A stretch of DNA of 64,000 nucleotides from JALZKA01 sp963721645 (lineage in GTDB: Bacteria > Actinomycetota > Thermoleophilia > Solirubrobacterales > 70-9): positions 1,798,001-1,862,000 of the forward strand of contig CAVRJK010000002.1 in assembly GCA_963721645.1 (NCBI GenBank), given 5' to 3'. The stretch's first letter is position 1. Each line of letters starts with the position of its first letter. The notes under the pieces were generated by a model that worked only from the letters and a program-made list of their open reading frames with translations, did no database searches and was not told where the DNA came from. Shown here piece by piece: positions 17,390 through 25,353 of this stretch. Made by a program: the position numbers and the translations under genes.

Positions 17390-18470
17390 GGCAACATCCT
17401 TCACCATCGCCGCGAAGAAGGACACGACGATCGAGGCCGACGGGCGCGAAGTACGCGTGTCCAGCTCCGACCGCATCATCTTCCCCGCTACCGAACGGAC
17501 CGGCGACATCACGAAGCTCCAGATCGCCGAGTACTACGTGGCTGTCGGCGACGGGATCATGCGCGCGCTCCGCGAGCGACCGACAACCCTCGAACGTTGG
17601 CCGAAGGGCGTCCACGAGGGAATGACCATCTCGACCAGAGAGGGTCACAAGGGCGACGCCTTCTACCAAAAACGGATACCGAAGGGTGCGCCCGATTGGG
17701 CCGAGACCGCGCGCATCGAGTTCCCGTCAGGGCGGAGCGCAGACGAGGTCTGCCCGACCGAGCTCGGAGTCGTCGCGTGGTGTGCGCAGATGGGCACGAT
17801 CACCTTTCACCCGTGGCCGGTAAGGCGTGCCGATGTAGACCACCCCGACGAGCTCCGGCTTGATCTCGACCCGCAGCCGGGCACGGACTTCGACGACGCG
17901 GTCGAGGTCGCAGCCGAGGCTCGCACCCTGCTTTCCGAGCTTGAGATCGCCGGCTTTCCCAAGACTTCGGGCGGCCGGGGAATCCACATCTACGTGCGGA
18001 TCGAGCCGAAATGGACGTTCACCGATGTGCGCCACGCTGCAATCGCATTCGGGCGAGAGCTCGAACGTCGCATGCCCGGCAGGGTCACCACGAAGTGGTG
18101 GAAGGAAGAACGTGGCGAAACCGTGTTCGTCGACTACAACCAGAACGCGCGCGACCGGACAATCGCCTCCCCCTACAGCGTCCGCGCGAGGCCGGGCGCA
18201 CCCGTATCCGCCCCGCTCCTCTGGGACGAACTGCCCGACGTGCAACCCGAGGACTTCACCGTCGAGTCGATGCCCTCCAGGTTCGCCGAACTCGGCGACC
18301 GCTTCGAGGCGATCGACGATAAGGCTCACTCACTCGACCGGCTGCTCGAGATGTACGAGCGCGATGAGTCCGAGGGCCAGGGAGACATGCCCTATCCCCC
18401 TGACTACCCGAAGATGCCGGGTGAGCCGAAGCGCGTGCAGCCGTCACGTGACACTGATCGCAAGAAGTAG
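17388..18470 (+). CDS. LigD-type NHEJ polymerase/primase domain protein, stand-alone
   Basis: A 360-residue archaeo-eukaryotic primase-like polymerase matching the polymerase domain of LigD. Metal-binding DLD lies at residues 159-161 in RLDLDPQPGTDF, the nucleotide-binding SGGRGIHIYV at 194-203, and a third acidic residue in VFVDYNQN near 249; SPYSVRARPGAPVS follows. In non-homologous end joining it fills and extends broken ends, often with ribonucleotides. Here it is not fused to a ligase; a separate ATP-dependent ligase gene sits 1.1 kb downstream on the other strand. No Ku gene is in the window. Confidence 0.9.
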   Translation: MATSFTIAAKKDTTIEADGREVRVSSSDRIIFPATERTGDITKLQIAEYYVAVGDGIMRALRERPTTLERWPKGVHEGMTISTREGHKGDAFYQKRIPKGAPDWAETARIEFPSGRSADEVCPTELGVVAWCAQMGTITFHPWPVRRADVDHPDELRLDLDPQPGTDFDDAVEVAAEARTLLSELEIAGFPKTSGGRGIHIYVRIEPKWTFTDVRHAAIAFGRELERRMPGRVTTKWWKEERGETVFVDYNQNARDRTIASPYSVRARPGAPVSAPLLWDELPDVQPEDFTVESMPSRFAELGDRFEAIDDKAHSLDRLLEMYERDESEGQGDMPYPPDYPKMPGEPKRVQPSRDTDRKK

Positions 18471-18505
18471 CGGCCACCTGCGTGTACCCGAGTCCACCGG
18501 TACAT

Positions 18506-18547
18506 GAATAGGATCGCTCGCGACTTTGCGGCAGTCCCGCCGCGGGG
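18506..18547 (+). promoter_or_regulatory. Conserved leader element, copy 1
   Basis: Contains AGGATCGC and the 16-nt block TGCGGCAGTCCCGCCG (18527-18542), followed by GGGG. The block ends 25 nt before the ATG of the lipoprotein gene. The same order and the same 25-nt spacing occur before the paralogue at 19109. CCCGC-C-GCGGG can form a small hairpin. It may be a promoter and 5' UTR duplicated with the gene. Confidence 0.55.
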
Positions 18548-18566
18548 ATGAAATTACGGAGGGTGT

Positions 18567-18953
18567 ATGCGTAAAGGAAGCTGGATTCTTGCTCTGGTGG
18601 GGCTTCTCGCCTGTGGACTGATTGCGGTGGGTTGCGGCGACGATGACGACGAGGGCTCCTCGTCCACGACAACGACCGAAGAGAGCGGCGCGACCGGCGA
18701 CTCAGGCTCGACTGACACGAGCTCGGGCGCTGTCGACGTGGACGAGTTCCTCTCGTCTTGCGAGGAGACCGTGGAAGGTGCGCCTGGCGCCGAAACGGCC
18801 ATCGCGGCATGTGAGGACGCCGCGGATGCACTCGAGAACTGTGCCGATCAGGCGAATGCGTCCGGCGATGAAGAGGTCGCCGAAGCCGCTATCTCGGCTT
18901 GCCAGAAGGCTGCAGACGACGCAGTCGAGCAGTTCGAGAGCCTCGGCGGCTAA
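18567..18953 (+). CDS. Small acidic lipoprotein, tandem paralogue 1
   Basis: A 128-residue lipoprotein. The leader MRKGSWILALVGLLACGLIA ends in a VGC lipobox, followed by a DDDDEGSS and Thr/Ser-rich linker. The conserved domain (about 55-128) is Cys-containing and helical: SSCEETV, ACEDAADALENC and SACQKAADDAVEQ, with five cysteines after the lipobox one. It is 128 residues like its neighbour at 19109, with the same cysteine spacing. A GGAGGG lies 3 nt before ATG. I do not recognise a family; extracytoplasmic location is the only firm inference. Confidence 0.75.
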   Translation: MRKGSWILALVGLLACGLIAVGCGDDDDEGSSSTTTTEESGATGDSGSTDTSSGAVDVDEFLSSCEETVEGAPGAETAIAACEDAADALENCADQANASGDEEVAEAAISACQKAADDAVEQFESLGG

Positions 18954-18990
18954 ACCCATCCGGTCCTTCGGGGCCCATCGAAGGTTGTAC

Positions 18991-19016
18991 GAGCGCCGGC
19001 CATATGGCCGGCGCTC
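18991..19016. terminator. Perfect palindrome between the two lipoprotein genes
   Basis: A 26-bp perfect palindrome made of GAGCGCCGGCCAT and its complement, 37 bp after the stop of the first lipoprotein gene, followed by GGTCGTTATC. It is strong enough to terminate and, being symmetric, could work in both directions; the U-tract is poor. Confidence 0.65.
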
Positions 19017-19050
19017 GGTCGTTATCGGGACGCAGATTCCGGCTGAGTCT

Positions 19051-19088
19051 GAAAGGATCGCGGCCGTCTGCGGCAGTCCCGCCGTGGG
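19051..19088 (+). promoter_or_regulatory. Conserved leader element, copy 2
   Basis: Second copy of the leader seen before 18567: AGGATCGC, then TGCGGCAGTCCCGCCG at 19069-19084 and GGGG, ending 25 nt before the ATG at 19109. The small hairpin is kept with a G-U pair where copy 1 has G-C, a change that keeps pairing. Confidence 0.55.
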
Positions 19089-19108
19089 GGTAAGAACAAG
19101 GAGGACTA

Positions 19109-19495
19109 ATGCGCATCACCAAGTGGATGCTCGCGCTCGTCGCTCTACTGGCCTGCGGCCTCATCGCCGTCGGGTGTGGAGATGACGATGACGAGTCGAG
19201 CAGCTCAGACGAGCCGGCGACCGAAGAGGCGAGCTCGAGCGACGACAGCTCGTCGGACTCCAGCGGCGTTGACGCGGACGCCTTCCTCGCCAAGTGCGAG
19301 GACGTGGTCTCAGGTACGCCGGCTGAGGATGCCGGCATCACGGCTTGCCAGCAGGCAGCCGACGCGCTCGAGTCCTGCGGAGAGCAGGCCGAGGAAGCGG
19401 GAGGCGACGACGCGGCGGTCGAGCAGGCCGTTGCGATATGTCAGGACGCTGCCGATCAGGCCGTCGAAACGCTGGAAGCGTCATCGGGGGGCTGA
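19109..19495 (+). CDS. Small acidic lipoprotein, tandem paralogue 2
   Basis: A 128-residue lipoprotein homologous to the preceding gene: leader MRITKWMLALVALLACGLIA with a VGC lipobox, an Asp/Ser/Glu-rich linker, and a C-terminal domain (LAKCEDVV, ACQQAADALESC, ICQDAADQAVE) with the same cysteine order. A clear AAGGAGGA precedes the ATG. Followed by a strong terminator at 19539-19575. The pair looks like a recent tandem duplication including the leader. Function unknown. Confidence 0.75.
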   Translation: MRITKWMLALVALLACGLIAVGCGDDDDESSSSDEPATEEASSSDDSSSDSSGVDADAFLAKCEDVVSGTPAEDAGITACQQAADALESCGEQAEEAGGDDAAVEQAVAICQDAADQAVETLEASSGG

Positions 19496-19538
19496 GCCGC
19501 CCTTCGGGCCGTCCTGGCCCGTATTGACGTAACCGGCT

Positions 19539-19575
19539 GCCGGCCGTCCCTTCGGGGGCGGCCGGCGTCGTTTCT
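19539..19575. terminator. Rho-independent terminator between convergent genes
   Basis: A 12-bp near-perfect stem (GCCGGCCGTCCC, loop TTCG, GGGGCGGCCGGC; one T-G pair) followed on the plus strand by GTCGTTTCT. It sits between the second lipoprotein gene and the convergent DNA ligase gene and can serve the plus-strand gene, perhaps both. Confidence 0.85.
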
Positions 19576-19580
19576 GGCAG

Positions 19581-20543
19581 CTACTGGGCGAGCTGGTCGA
19601 AGGTGCACTCGCGAGGGTCCTTGTCGTCTCGCCAGCGCACGAGCTTTGCTCCGTGGCGAATGCGGTTTGCGGAGACGTGGTCGAAAGTGATCTCAACGAC
19701 GAGCTCGGGACGCAGATTCACCCACTGGAGGTCTCGATCCCCGGTCCAGCGGCTGGGGTCGCCGGAACCGCGCTCGCCAGTCTCGTACGGGGCGAGCTCG
19801 CCCACAAGCTCGCGCTTGCGCTTTGCGGTGAGGCCCGACGTGTGGCCGACCACGCGCAGATCGTCGCCGTCGTAGACACCCAGGATGAGCGCGCCCACCG
19901 TGTTCTCCTCCTTGCCCGGGCGCCATCCGACCACGACGACGTCGGCTGTCCTCACGCGCTTGATCTTCACCATGCCCTTGCGCTCCCCCGGCTTGTAGGC
20001 CGAGTCGAGCTCCTTGGCGATAACGCCCTCGCCCCCCTGGAGCCACGGCTCAGCCTCTGCTGGGTCCTTGGTGAGCGGCGTCAGCTCGACCGAGCCCGGC
20101 TCGTCCCAGCCGCCGACCAGGCCTTCGAGCGCTTCCCTGCGTTCGGCGAGCGCGAACTTGGTCGCGTCCTTTTTGCCGACCGCGAGGATGTCGAAGGCGC
20201 GAAAGATCGCGGGCGTCTCTGAGGCAAGTCGGTTGATCCGCGACTCGGCCGGATGAATCCGGTTCTGAAGCGCGTCGAATACCTCCTTGCCGTCGGAGTC
20301 GAGAATCACCAGCTCGCCGTCCAGGATGTACTGACCCTTTGGGAAGTCGAGCTCGGGGAAGTAGCGATGGAGCGGCTTGCCGCCGCGGCTCTGGACGTAC
20401 ACCTCGTCGTTGTCAACGAAGGCCAGCGCGCGGAAACCGTCCCACTTCGGCTCGTAGGCCCATCCCTCGCCCTCGGGGAGCGCTTTTCGTGAAAGCGCGA
20501 GTTGAGGCTTTATCGGAGGCTTGAGCGGGAGCAGACAGCGCAC
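19581..20543 (-). CDS. ATP-dependent DNA ligase (LigD ligase-domain / LigC type)
   Basis: About 320 residues with the nucleotidyltransferase motif EPKWDGFRAL, in which the Lys is the adenylated residue, then ILDGELV, IFRAFDILAV, GGEGVIAKELDSAYKPGERKG cut into the usual motifs, and VKIKRVRTADVVVVGW before the C-terminal OB-fold. It seals DNA nicks and breaks using ATP. The start is a GTG at 20543, overlapping no neighbour; the earlier open frame runs antisense-like into the S51 gene and was rejected. With the polymerase at 17388-18470 it suggests a two-gene end-joining set. Confidence 0.9.
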   Translation of the reverse strand: MRCLLPLKPPIKPQLALSRKALPEGEGWAYEPKWDGFRALAFVDNDEVYVQSRGGKPLHRYFPELDFPKGQYILDGELVILDSDGKEVFDALQNRIHPAESRINRLASETPAIFRAFDILAVGKKDATKFALAERREALEGLVGGWDEPGSVELTPLTKDPAEAEPWLQGGEGVIAKELDSAYKPGERKGMVKIKRVRTADVVVVGWRPGKEENTVGALILGVYDGDDLRVVGHTSGLTAKRKRELVGELAPYETGERGSGDPSRWTGDRDLQWVNLRPELVVEITFDHVSANRIRHGAKLVRWRDDKDPRECTFDQLAQ

Positions 20544-20580
20544 TTTATTCGCAAGCTGCAACCGGCTTACGCGCGGGGCC

Positions 20581-21363
20581 CTATGAGCGACGCGCCCGGA
20601 AAAGTTCCCGCATCTCGGCGATGGCGGGGTCACCGACCGGCGCGATGTCAGGCGCCAGCGGAATCGGCTGGAGCGGCATCTCGCGCACACCGCCAGCGCC
20701 AGGTTCGACCCGGACGACCCTGGAGCCCTGGCGGCCGGCAAACGCCTCGACGGCGCGGGTGCCCTCGAAGAGGAGCCCGGCGCCGTCATCGATTCCATAC
20801 CCGGCAGGAAGCCCGGCTTCGACCTCGCTCAGGAGCTTGATGCGGCGCCCGGGGTCGCGTGCGTAGTGCACGCAAAGGGTGCCCGGTAGAAGGCCCAGCC
20901 CTTCGGCCGCACGCGGTTCGCCGGCCGAAGAGGTGATCCCGTGCTCGAACCAGCACATTGCACCCGCGCTCTGGCCCGACAGCAGAATGCCCGCCTCCCA
21001 CGCCTCTCGCATGATTTCGGCGAGGCCGTGAGCGCGCCAGATCGCGATCAGGTTGAGCATCGATCCGCCTGCTGCATAGATGAGGTCCTGCTCGAGCAGG
21101 TGGTCTCGCAGATTCACCCACTCACGCTCCATGCGAAAGAGCGAGACGTGCGTGGGGCGGCAATCGAAGCGGTCGAGCACGGAGTAGAAGTCCGAGATGG
21201 ACTGCTGAGGATCACCGCTTGCCGTGGGCAGGAGGCAGACGCGCGGGTTCTCGACCCCTGTCAACTCGAGGAGTTGACGCACGATCGCGCGCTCAGCCGG
21301 CTGCGAGCGGAACTCGTGGCCGCCAAGCACGACGATGCGCGGCGTGGGTGTCTGACCGTTCAC
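20581..21363 (-). CDS. Peptidase S51 (peptidase E / cyanophycinase-like), second copy
   Basis: A 260-residue protein of the S51 class I glutamine amidotransferase-like fold. The nucleophile elbow is in LLSGQSAGAMCWF, preceded by IYAAGGSMLNLIAIW and PTASGDPQQS. The family comprises aspartyl dipeptidases and cyanophycinases. The GTG start at 21363 directly follows the stop (21365-21367) of the paralogous gene, so the two are coupled. It retains the family Gly-x-Ser-Ala-Gly. Substrate not readable. Confidence 0.87.
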   Translation of the reverse strand: MNGQTPTPRIVVLGGHEFRSQPAERAIVRQLLELTGVENPRVCLLPTASGDPQQSISDFYSVLDRFDCRPTHVSLFRMEREWVNLRDHLLEQDLIYAAGGSMLNLIAIWRAHGLAEIMREAWEAGILLSGQSAGAMCWFEHGITSSAGEPRAAEGLGLLPGTLCVHYARDPGRRIKLLSEVEAGLPAGYGIDDGAGLLFEGTRAVEAFAGRQGSRVVRVEPGAGGVREMPLQPIPLAPDIAPVGDPAIAEMRELFRARRS

Positions 21364-21364
21364 T

Positions 21365-22177
21365 TCAGGCTGCTGCTGGATTCCCGATCGGGACCGCTTC
21401 CGCCACGGCCTTGGCAGCACCCGTCATCTTTCCGGCCGCCTCGGCCATCGCGGCCTCGCGTCGTGACGGCGCGCCCAGGTACTCGGCGTCGAGTCGCTTC
21501 TCGACGACACCGCCCGTTCCGCATCCCAGGGAGGCAGCGCCGGCCGAAGCACGAGAGGCGACCACCTTGTGGAGGGCCAAACCGCGAAAATGAAGCGCTG
21601 CACCGTCGTCTGCTGCGTAGCCCGGGCGCATCCCTCCGCAGAGGAGGCGGTGGAACTCATCGCGGCGCTCCGGCTCTGAGTCGTAGTGGGCCGTGAAGCT
21701 CCAGGGCAGAAGGCCCATGCCCTCGATCCGCTCGGGAGAGTCGTAGTACGCGGTGATCGAATCGGTGAACCAGCACAGCGCCCCAGCCGACAGTCCGCAA
21801 AGCACCACGCCCGCTTCCCACGCCTCGCGCATGATCTCGTCGATCCCGTGCGCCTTCCAGACGCCCAGAAGGCTGACCAGGCTGCCGCCGCCGACATAGA
21901 TCAGGTCTTGGGAAAGGAGGTGCTCGCGGACGCTCGAGATCGCCCGGTCGCGGCGAAAGAGCGTGAGGTGGGAAGCGTCTGCCCGTTCCTTCGCGAACTC
22001 CTGGTAGAAGCGCACCACGTAGTGGTCGGCGTCTCCGGACGCCGTCGGCAGGAAGCACACGCGGGGGCGCGACTTGCCGGTAAGCCCCAGGACGTAATCG
22101 TCCAACAGGGGATTTCCACGCTCCATGGAGAAGCCGCCACCACCGAACGCGACGATCTGACGTCGTTCGTTCTTCAT
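21365..22177 (-). CDS. Peptidase S51 (peptidase E / cyanophycinase-like), first copy
   Basis: A 270-residue paralogue of the downstream gene: QIVAFGGGGFSME, PTASGDADHY, IYVGGGSLVSLLGVW, and the nucleophile motif LCGLSAGALCWF. Tandem S51 genes of this kind probably arose by duplication and then diverged. The ATG at 22177 begins MKNERRQIVAFGG. Function is inferred only to the level of serine peptidase. Confidence 0.88.
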   Translation of the reverse strand: MKNERRQIVAFGGGGFSMERGNPLLDDYVLGLTGKSRPRVCFLPTASGDADHYVVRFYQEFAKERADASHLTLFRRDRAISSVREHLLSQDLIYVGGGSLVSLLGVWKAHGIDEIMREAWEAGVVLCGLSAGALCWFTDSITAYYDSPERIEGMGLLPWSFTAHYDSEPERRDEFHRLLCGGMRPGYAADDGAALHFRGLALHKVVASRASAGAASLGCGTGGVVEKRLDAEYLGAPSRREAAMAEAAGKMTGAAKAVAEAVPIGNPAAA

Positions 22178-22251
22178 CGGGGGAAATATCGTCCCTTGAG
22201 AGCGTTTGGTGCTTGTCCAGGTGTCCAGAGCTTCACAAAACGTTTCGCCAC

Positions 22252-23481
22252 ATGGTCGAGTCCCAAAATCCCCAGCAAAACAAGCCCCCAGGCGAGGTGG
22301 ACGTGGTCGTGGTCGGCGCTGGAATCGTCGGGTTGGCGACCGCGCGTGAGCTTTCGCTGCGGCACGACGGCATCCGCGTGGCGGTCCTCGAGCGCGAGGC
22401 CGAGACGGGAACCCACCAGACCGGGCGCTCCTCGGGCGTCATCCACGCGGGGATCTACTACGTCCCGGGGTCGCTGAAGGCGCGCCTGTGCGTGGAGGGC
22501 GCACGGGAGCTGTACGCGTTCTGCGACGAGCGCGAAATCCCGACCGAGCGTGGCGGCAAGCTCATCGTCGCCACCAGCCTCGATGAGCTGCCGCGCCTCG
22601 ATGAGCTAGAGCGGCGCGGCGTCGAGAACGAGGTGCCGGGCCTCACAAGGGTCGGCGAGGACGAGATCGCCGAGATCGAGCCGCACGCCCGCGGCATTCA
22701 GGCCCTCCACTCCCCCGCCACCGGAACGGTCGACTTCCGAGCCGTCGCCGCCGCCTACGCGGAGGACGTGATCGCGCAAGGAGGCACCGTGACGACTTCG
22801 TGCGAGGTGCTCGCCATCCGGGAGGGCGACCGGAGCGTCGAAGTCGAGCACGCCCAGGGCAAGACGACCGCGCCGGCTCTCGTGAGTTGCGCGGGGGCAT
22901 GGTCAGACCGGCTGGCCGTAGCGGCAGGCGCTCCCACAGATCCGCGGATCGTCCCCTTCCGCGGCGGCTACCTGAGGCTTCGGCCTGAGCGCGCTTCGCT
23001 GGTCCGCTCGAACATCTACCCCGTGCCCGATCCTGACCTGCCCTTCCTCGGCGCTCACCTCACCCGCGGCTACGACGGCGCGGTCCTGCTTGGACCGACC
23101 GCCCTGATGGTCGCGGCACGCGACGCGTACAAGGCCGGCCGTGTCCGCCCCCGGGACCTGTGGCAGACCGTCTCGTGGCCTGGCACCTGGCGCATGGCAC
23201 GAACCCACTGGCGCGCCGGGCTGATCGAGATGCAACACGCCCTTCGCCCGTCGGCCCTGGTCCGGGAGGCGCAGCGCTTCGTGCCCGAGCTCGTGCCCGC
23301 CGACTTCCTGCCCGGCCCCTCGGGTATCCGTGCCCAGGCCCTCGCTCGCGACGGCTCGCTCGTCGACGACTTCGTCCTCTCGCAAACCGGTCGCTGCGTC
23401 CACGTGCGAAATGCCCCATCACCGGCGGCAACGTCGTCGCTGGCGATCGCGCGACTGATCGCCGACGAAGTCAAGATCTAA
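22252..23481 (+). CDS. lhgO: L-2-hydroxyglutarate oxidase (LhgO-like FAD-dependent oxidoreductase)
   Basis: About 409 residues of the DAO family. The FAD-binding VVVVGAGIVGLATARELS opens the domain; it is followed by QTGRSSGVIHAGIYY and GSLKARLCVEGARELY, distinctive of L-2-hydroxyglutarate oxidases, and ends with GIRAQALARDG and the C-terminal SPAATSSLAIA. It would oxidise L-2-hydroxyglutarate to 2-oxoglutarate. The ATG at 22252 is preferred; an ATG at 22213 would add 13 residues. The stop is followed by the hairpin at 23483-23532. Confidence 0.87.
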   Translation: MVESQNPQQNKPPGEVDVVVVGAGIVGLATARELSLRHDGIRVAVLEREAETGTHQTGRSSGVIHAGIYYVPGSLKARLCVEGARELYAFCDEREIPTERGGKLIVATSLDELPRLDELERRGVENEVPGLTRVGEDEIAEIEPHARGIQALHSPATGTVDFRAVAAAYAEDVIAQGGTVTTSCEVLAIREGDRSVEVEHAQGKTTAPALVSCAGAWSDRLAVAAGAPTDPRIVPFRGGYLRLRPERASLVRSNIYPVPDPDLPFLGAHLTRGYDGAVLLGPTALMVAARDAYKAGRVRPRDLWQTVSWPGTWRMARTHWRAGLIEMQHALRPSALVREAQRFVPELVPADFLPGPSGIRAQALARDGSLVDDFVLSQTGRCVHVRNAPSPAATSSLAIARLIADEVKI

Positions 23482-23482
23482 G

Positions 23483-23532
23483 ACCGAAACGTCCGACAGT
23501 CCCCCCTATAGGGGCTGCGTGGGACGTTCGGT
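23483..23532 (+). terminator. Compound hairpin after lhgO
   Basis: Outer arms ACCGAAACGTCC and GGACGTTCGGT pair with a single bulged A; inside them CAG-T-CCCC and GGGGCTG pair around CCTATA. The element begins two bases after the lhgO stop and lies 40 bp before the acyl-CoA dehydrogenase start. It may terminate lhgO or be a structured RNA; the U-tract is weak. Confidence 0.5.
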
Positions 23533-23571
23533 TGCTCTTACGCCCTCTCCCAGCGGGTAGGGTGAGAAAGA

Positions 23572-25332
23572 GTGGAAGCTGCGACGCAGGCAGAGATCGA
23601 GAACAAGCCCGAGCGCGCGGTCTCGTCGTTCTCCAAGTCACTCTTCCTTGGCGAGATCCATCAGGACATGGTCTTTCCGTGGCCGATGCCCGATCCCGAC
23701 GAGCAGGAGAAGGTAAAGGGCCTGATCCGCGCTGCTCGGGACATCGCGGGCAGCCAGGACTACGGAAAGTTCGAGGATGAGCGCTGGATCCCCGACGAGC
23801 TGATTCGGGACCTGGGCGAAGCCGGTCTGCTGGGCCTCTACGTGGAGGAGAAGTACGGTGGCCAGGGCCTCTCGCAGACCGGCTACGCGCGCGTCTTCGA
23901 AACTTTCACCCACATCGACGCCACGCTGTCGATCGTCCTCGGGGTCCACCAGTCCATTGGCTACAAGGCGATCGCACTCTTCGGCTCAGACGAGCAGAAA
24001 GAGCGCTTCCTGCCCGATCTCTGCTCGGGGCGAAAGCTCGCAGCTTTCGCTCTCACCGAGCCAAAAGCCGGCTCCGACGCGTACGGGATCGAGTCGCGCG
24101 CGGTCGAGCAAGCGGACGGATCGTGGCTCCTGAACGGCGAGAAGCGCTACATCGGCAACGGCTCGCGTGCCGACGTCCTGACCGTCTTTGCTCGCGCAGA
24201 GGTAAACGGCAAGGACCGCCACATCGCGCTGATTCTCGAAAAGGGAATGGAAGGCTTCGAGGTCGGCGAGCGCTACGACACGATGGGCCTGCGCGCGAAC
24301 GACTTACGGCGCCTGTACTTCAACGACGTCAAGATCCCGGCCGAGAACGTGATTGGCGAACCGGGCGACGGCTTCAAAATGGCGATGCAGGTGCTGAACA
24401 ACGGCCGCATCGGGCTGGGCACCGGCGCCGTCGGCGCCTCGAAGTACCTGATGGACCTGGCGATCGACCATTCCCAGGAGCGTCGGCAGTTCGGCCGCTC
24501 GCTCTCCGAGTTCGAGCTGGTCCAGGACAAGATCGGCTGGATGGTCTCCTACCTCTTCGGATTGGAGTCGATGGCCTACATGACGTGCGGCCTCGTCGAC
24601 TCCGGCGTCGAGGACTACTCCCTCGAGTCGGCCATCTGCAAGATCTCCGGGACCGAGTTCCTCTGGTACCAGGCAAACCGGGCGCTTCAGCTTCGCGGCG
24701 GCGAGGGCTACATGAAGACCGATCCATACGAGCGGCTCCTTCGCGACATTCGCATCTTCCCGATCTTCGAGGGCGCGAACGATGTGATGCGCTGCTTCGT
24801 TGCGCTCTCCGGTCTGAAGCCGCTCGGCGAGGAGCTCTCGGGGCTTGGCGACATCGGCCTGAGCGACCCAATCGGCTCCCTGGGCGTCCTTGCCGACTAC
24901 GTCGGCGGACGCGTCAAGCGTGAGGTGAGACCGGACCGGATCGGCAAGGCGCACCCCGACCTCAAGTCCCACGCCGACGCTGTCTCCGAGCAGGTCAAAG
25001 AACTGCGCGACATCTCCGAGGGCCTACTCCGCAAACACAAGAAGGACGTCATGGAGGCGCAGTTCCAGCAGAAGCGCCTCGCCGACGCCGTCTCCGACAT
25101 CTTCGCCCAGGTATCCGTGATCTCGAGAGTCACCGCGATCTTCGAAGACCAGGGCGTCGAGCCCTCGGGCCAGGAGCGCTACATCGCCGAGACGTTCTGC
25201 GAGCGCGCCGCGGCGCGAGTGCGCTCCAACTTCCGACAGATTGAATCCAACGACGACGATCGCATGAAGGCGATCGCGAAACTGGCGTACAAGCGCGGCA
25301 AGTACGGCTACGCGCTCTTCGGCGACGAGTAG
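23572..25332 (+). CDS. Acyl-CoA dehydrogenase family protein (long-chain type)
   Basis: A 586-residue flavoprotein, longer than the usual 380-400 because of a C-terminal extension of about 170 residues, like very-long-chain or ACAD9-type enzymes. Core motifs are LGLYVEEKYGGQGLSQTGYA, FALTEPKAGSDA (FAD contact), IGLGTGAVGASKYLMDLAI, and QLRGGEGYMKTDPYERLLRDIR with IFPIFEGANDVMR, where a glutamate near the end is the expected base. It oxidises acyl-CoA at C2-C3. GTG start at 23572 with a weak Shine-Dalgarno. Stand-alone in this window, downstream of lhgO. Confidence 0.9.
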   Translation: MEAATQAEIENKPERAVSSFSKSLFLGEIHQDMVFPWPMPDPDEQEKVKGLIRAARDIAGSQDYGKFEDERWIPDELIRDLGEAGLLGLYVEEKYGGQGLSQTGYARVFETFTHIDATLSIVLGVHQSIGYKAIALFGSDEQKERFLPDLCSGRKLAAFALTEPKAGSDAYGIESRAVEQADGSWLLNGEKRYIGNGSRADVLTVFARAEVNGKDRHIALILEKGMEGFEVGERYDTMGLRANDLRRLYFNDVKIPAENVIGEPGDGFKMAMQVLNNGRIGLGTGAVGASKYLMDLAIDHSQERRQFGRSLSEFELVQDKIGWMVSYLFGLESMAYMTCGLVDSGVEDYSLESAICKISGTEFLWYQANRALQLRGGEGYMKTDPYERLLRDIRIFPIFEGANDVMRCFVALSGLKPLGEELSGLGDIGLSDPIGSLGVLADYVGGRVKREVRPDRIGKAHPDLKSHADAVSEQVKELRDISEGLLRKHKKDVMEAQFQQKRLADAVSDIFAQVSVISRVTAIFEDQGVEPSGQERYIAETFCERAAARVRSNFRQIESNDDDRMKAIAKLAYKRGKYGYALFGDE

Positions 25333-25348
25333 ACCTCCCTGCGGTCTA
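25330..25348. terminator. Short hairpin between convergent genes
   Basis: TAGACC and GGTCTA pair around TCCCTGC, overlapping the acyl-CoA dehydrogenase stop codon. Only 6 bp, so a weak candidate. Confidence 0.3.
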
Positions 25349-25353
25349 GGCGC

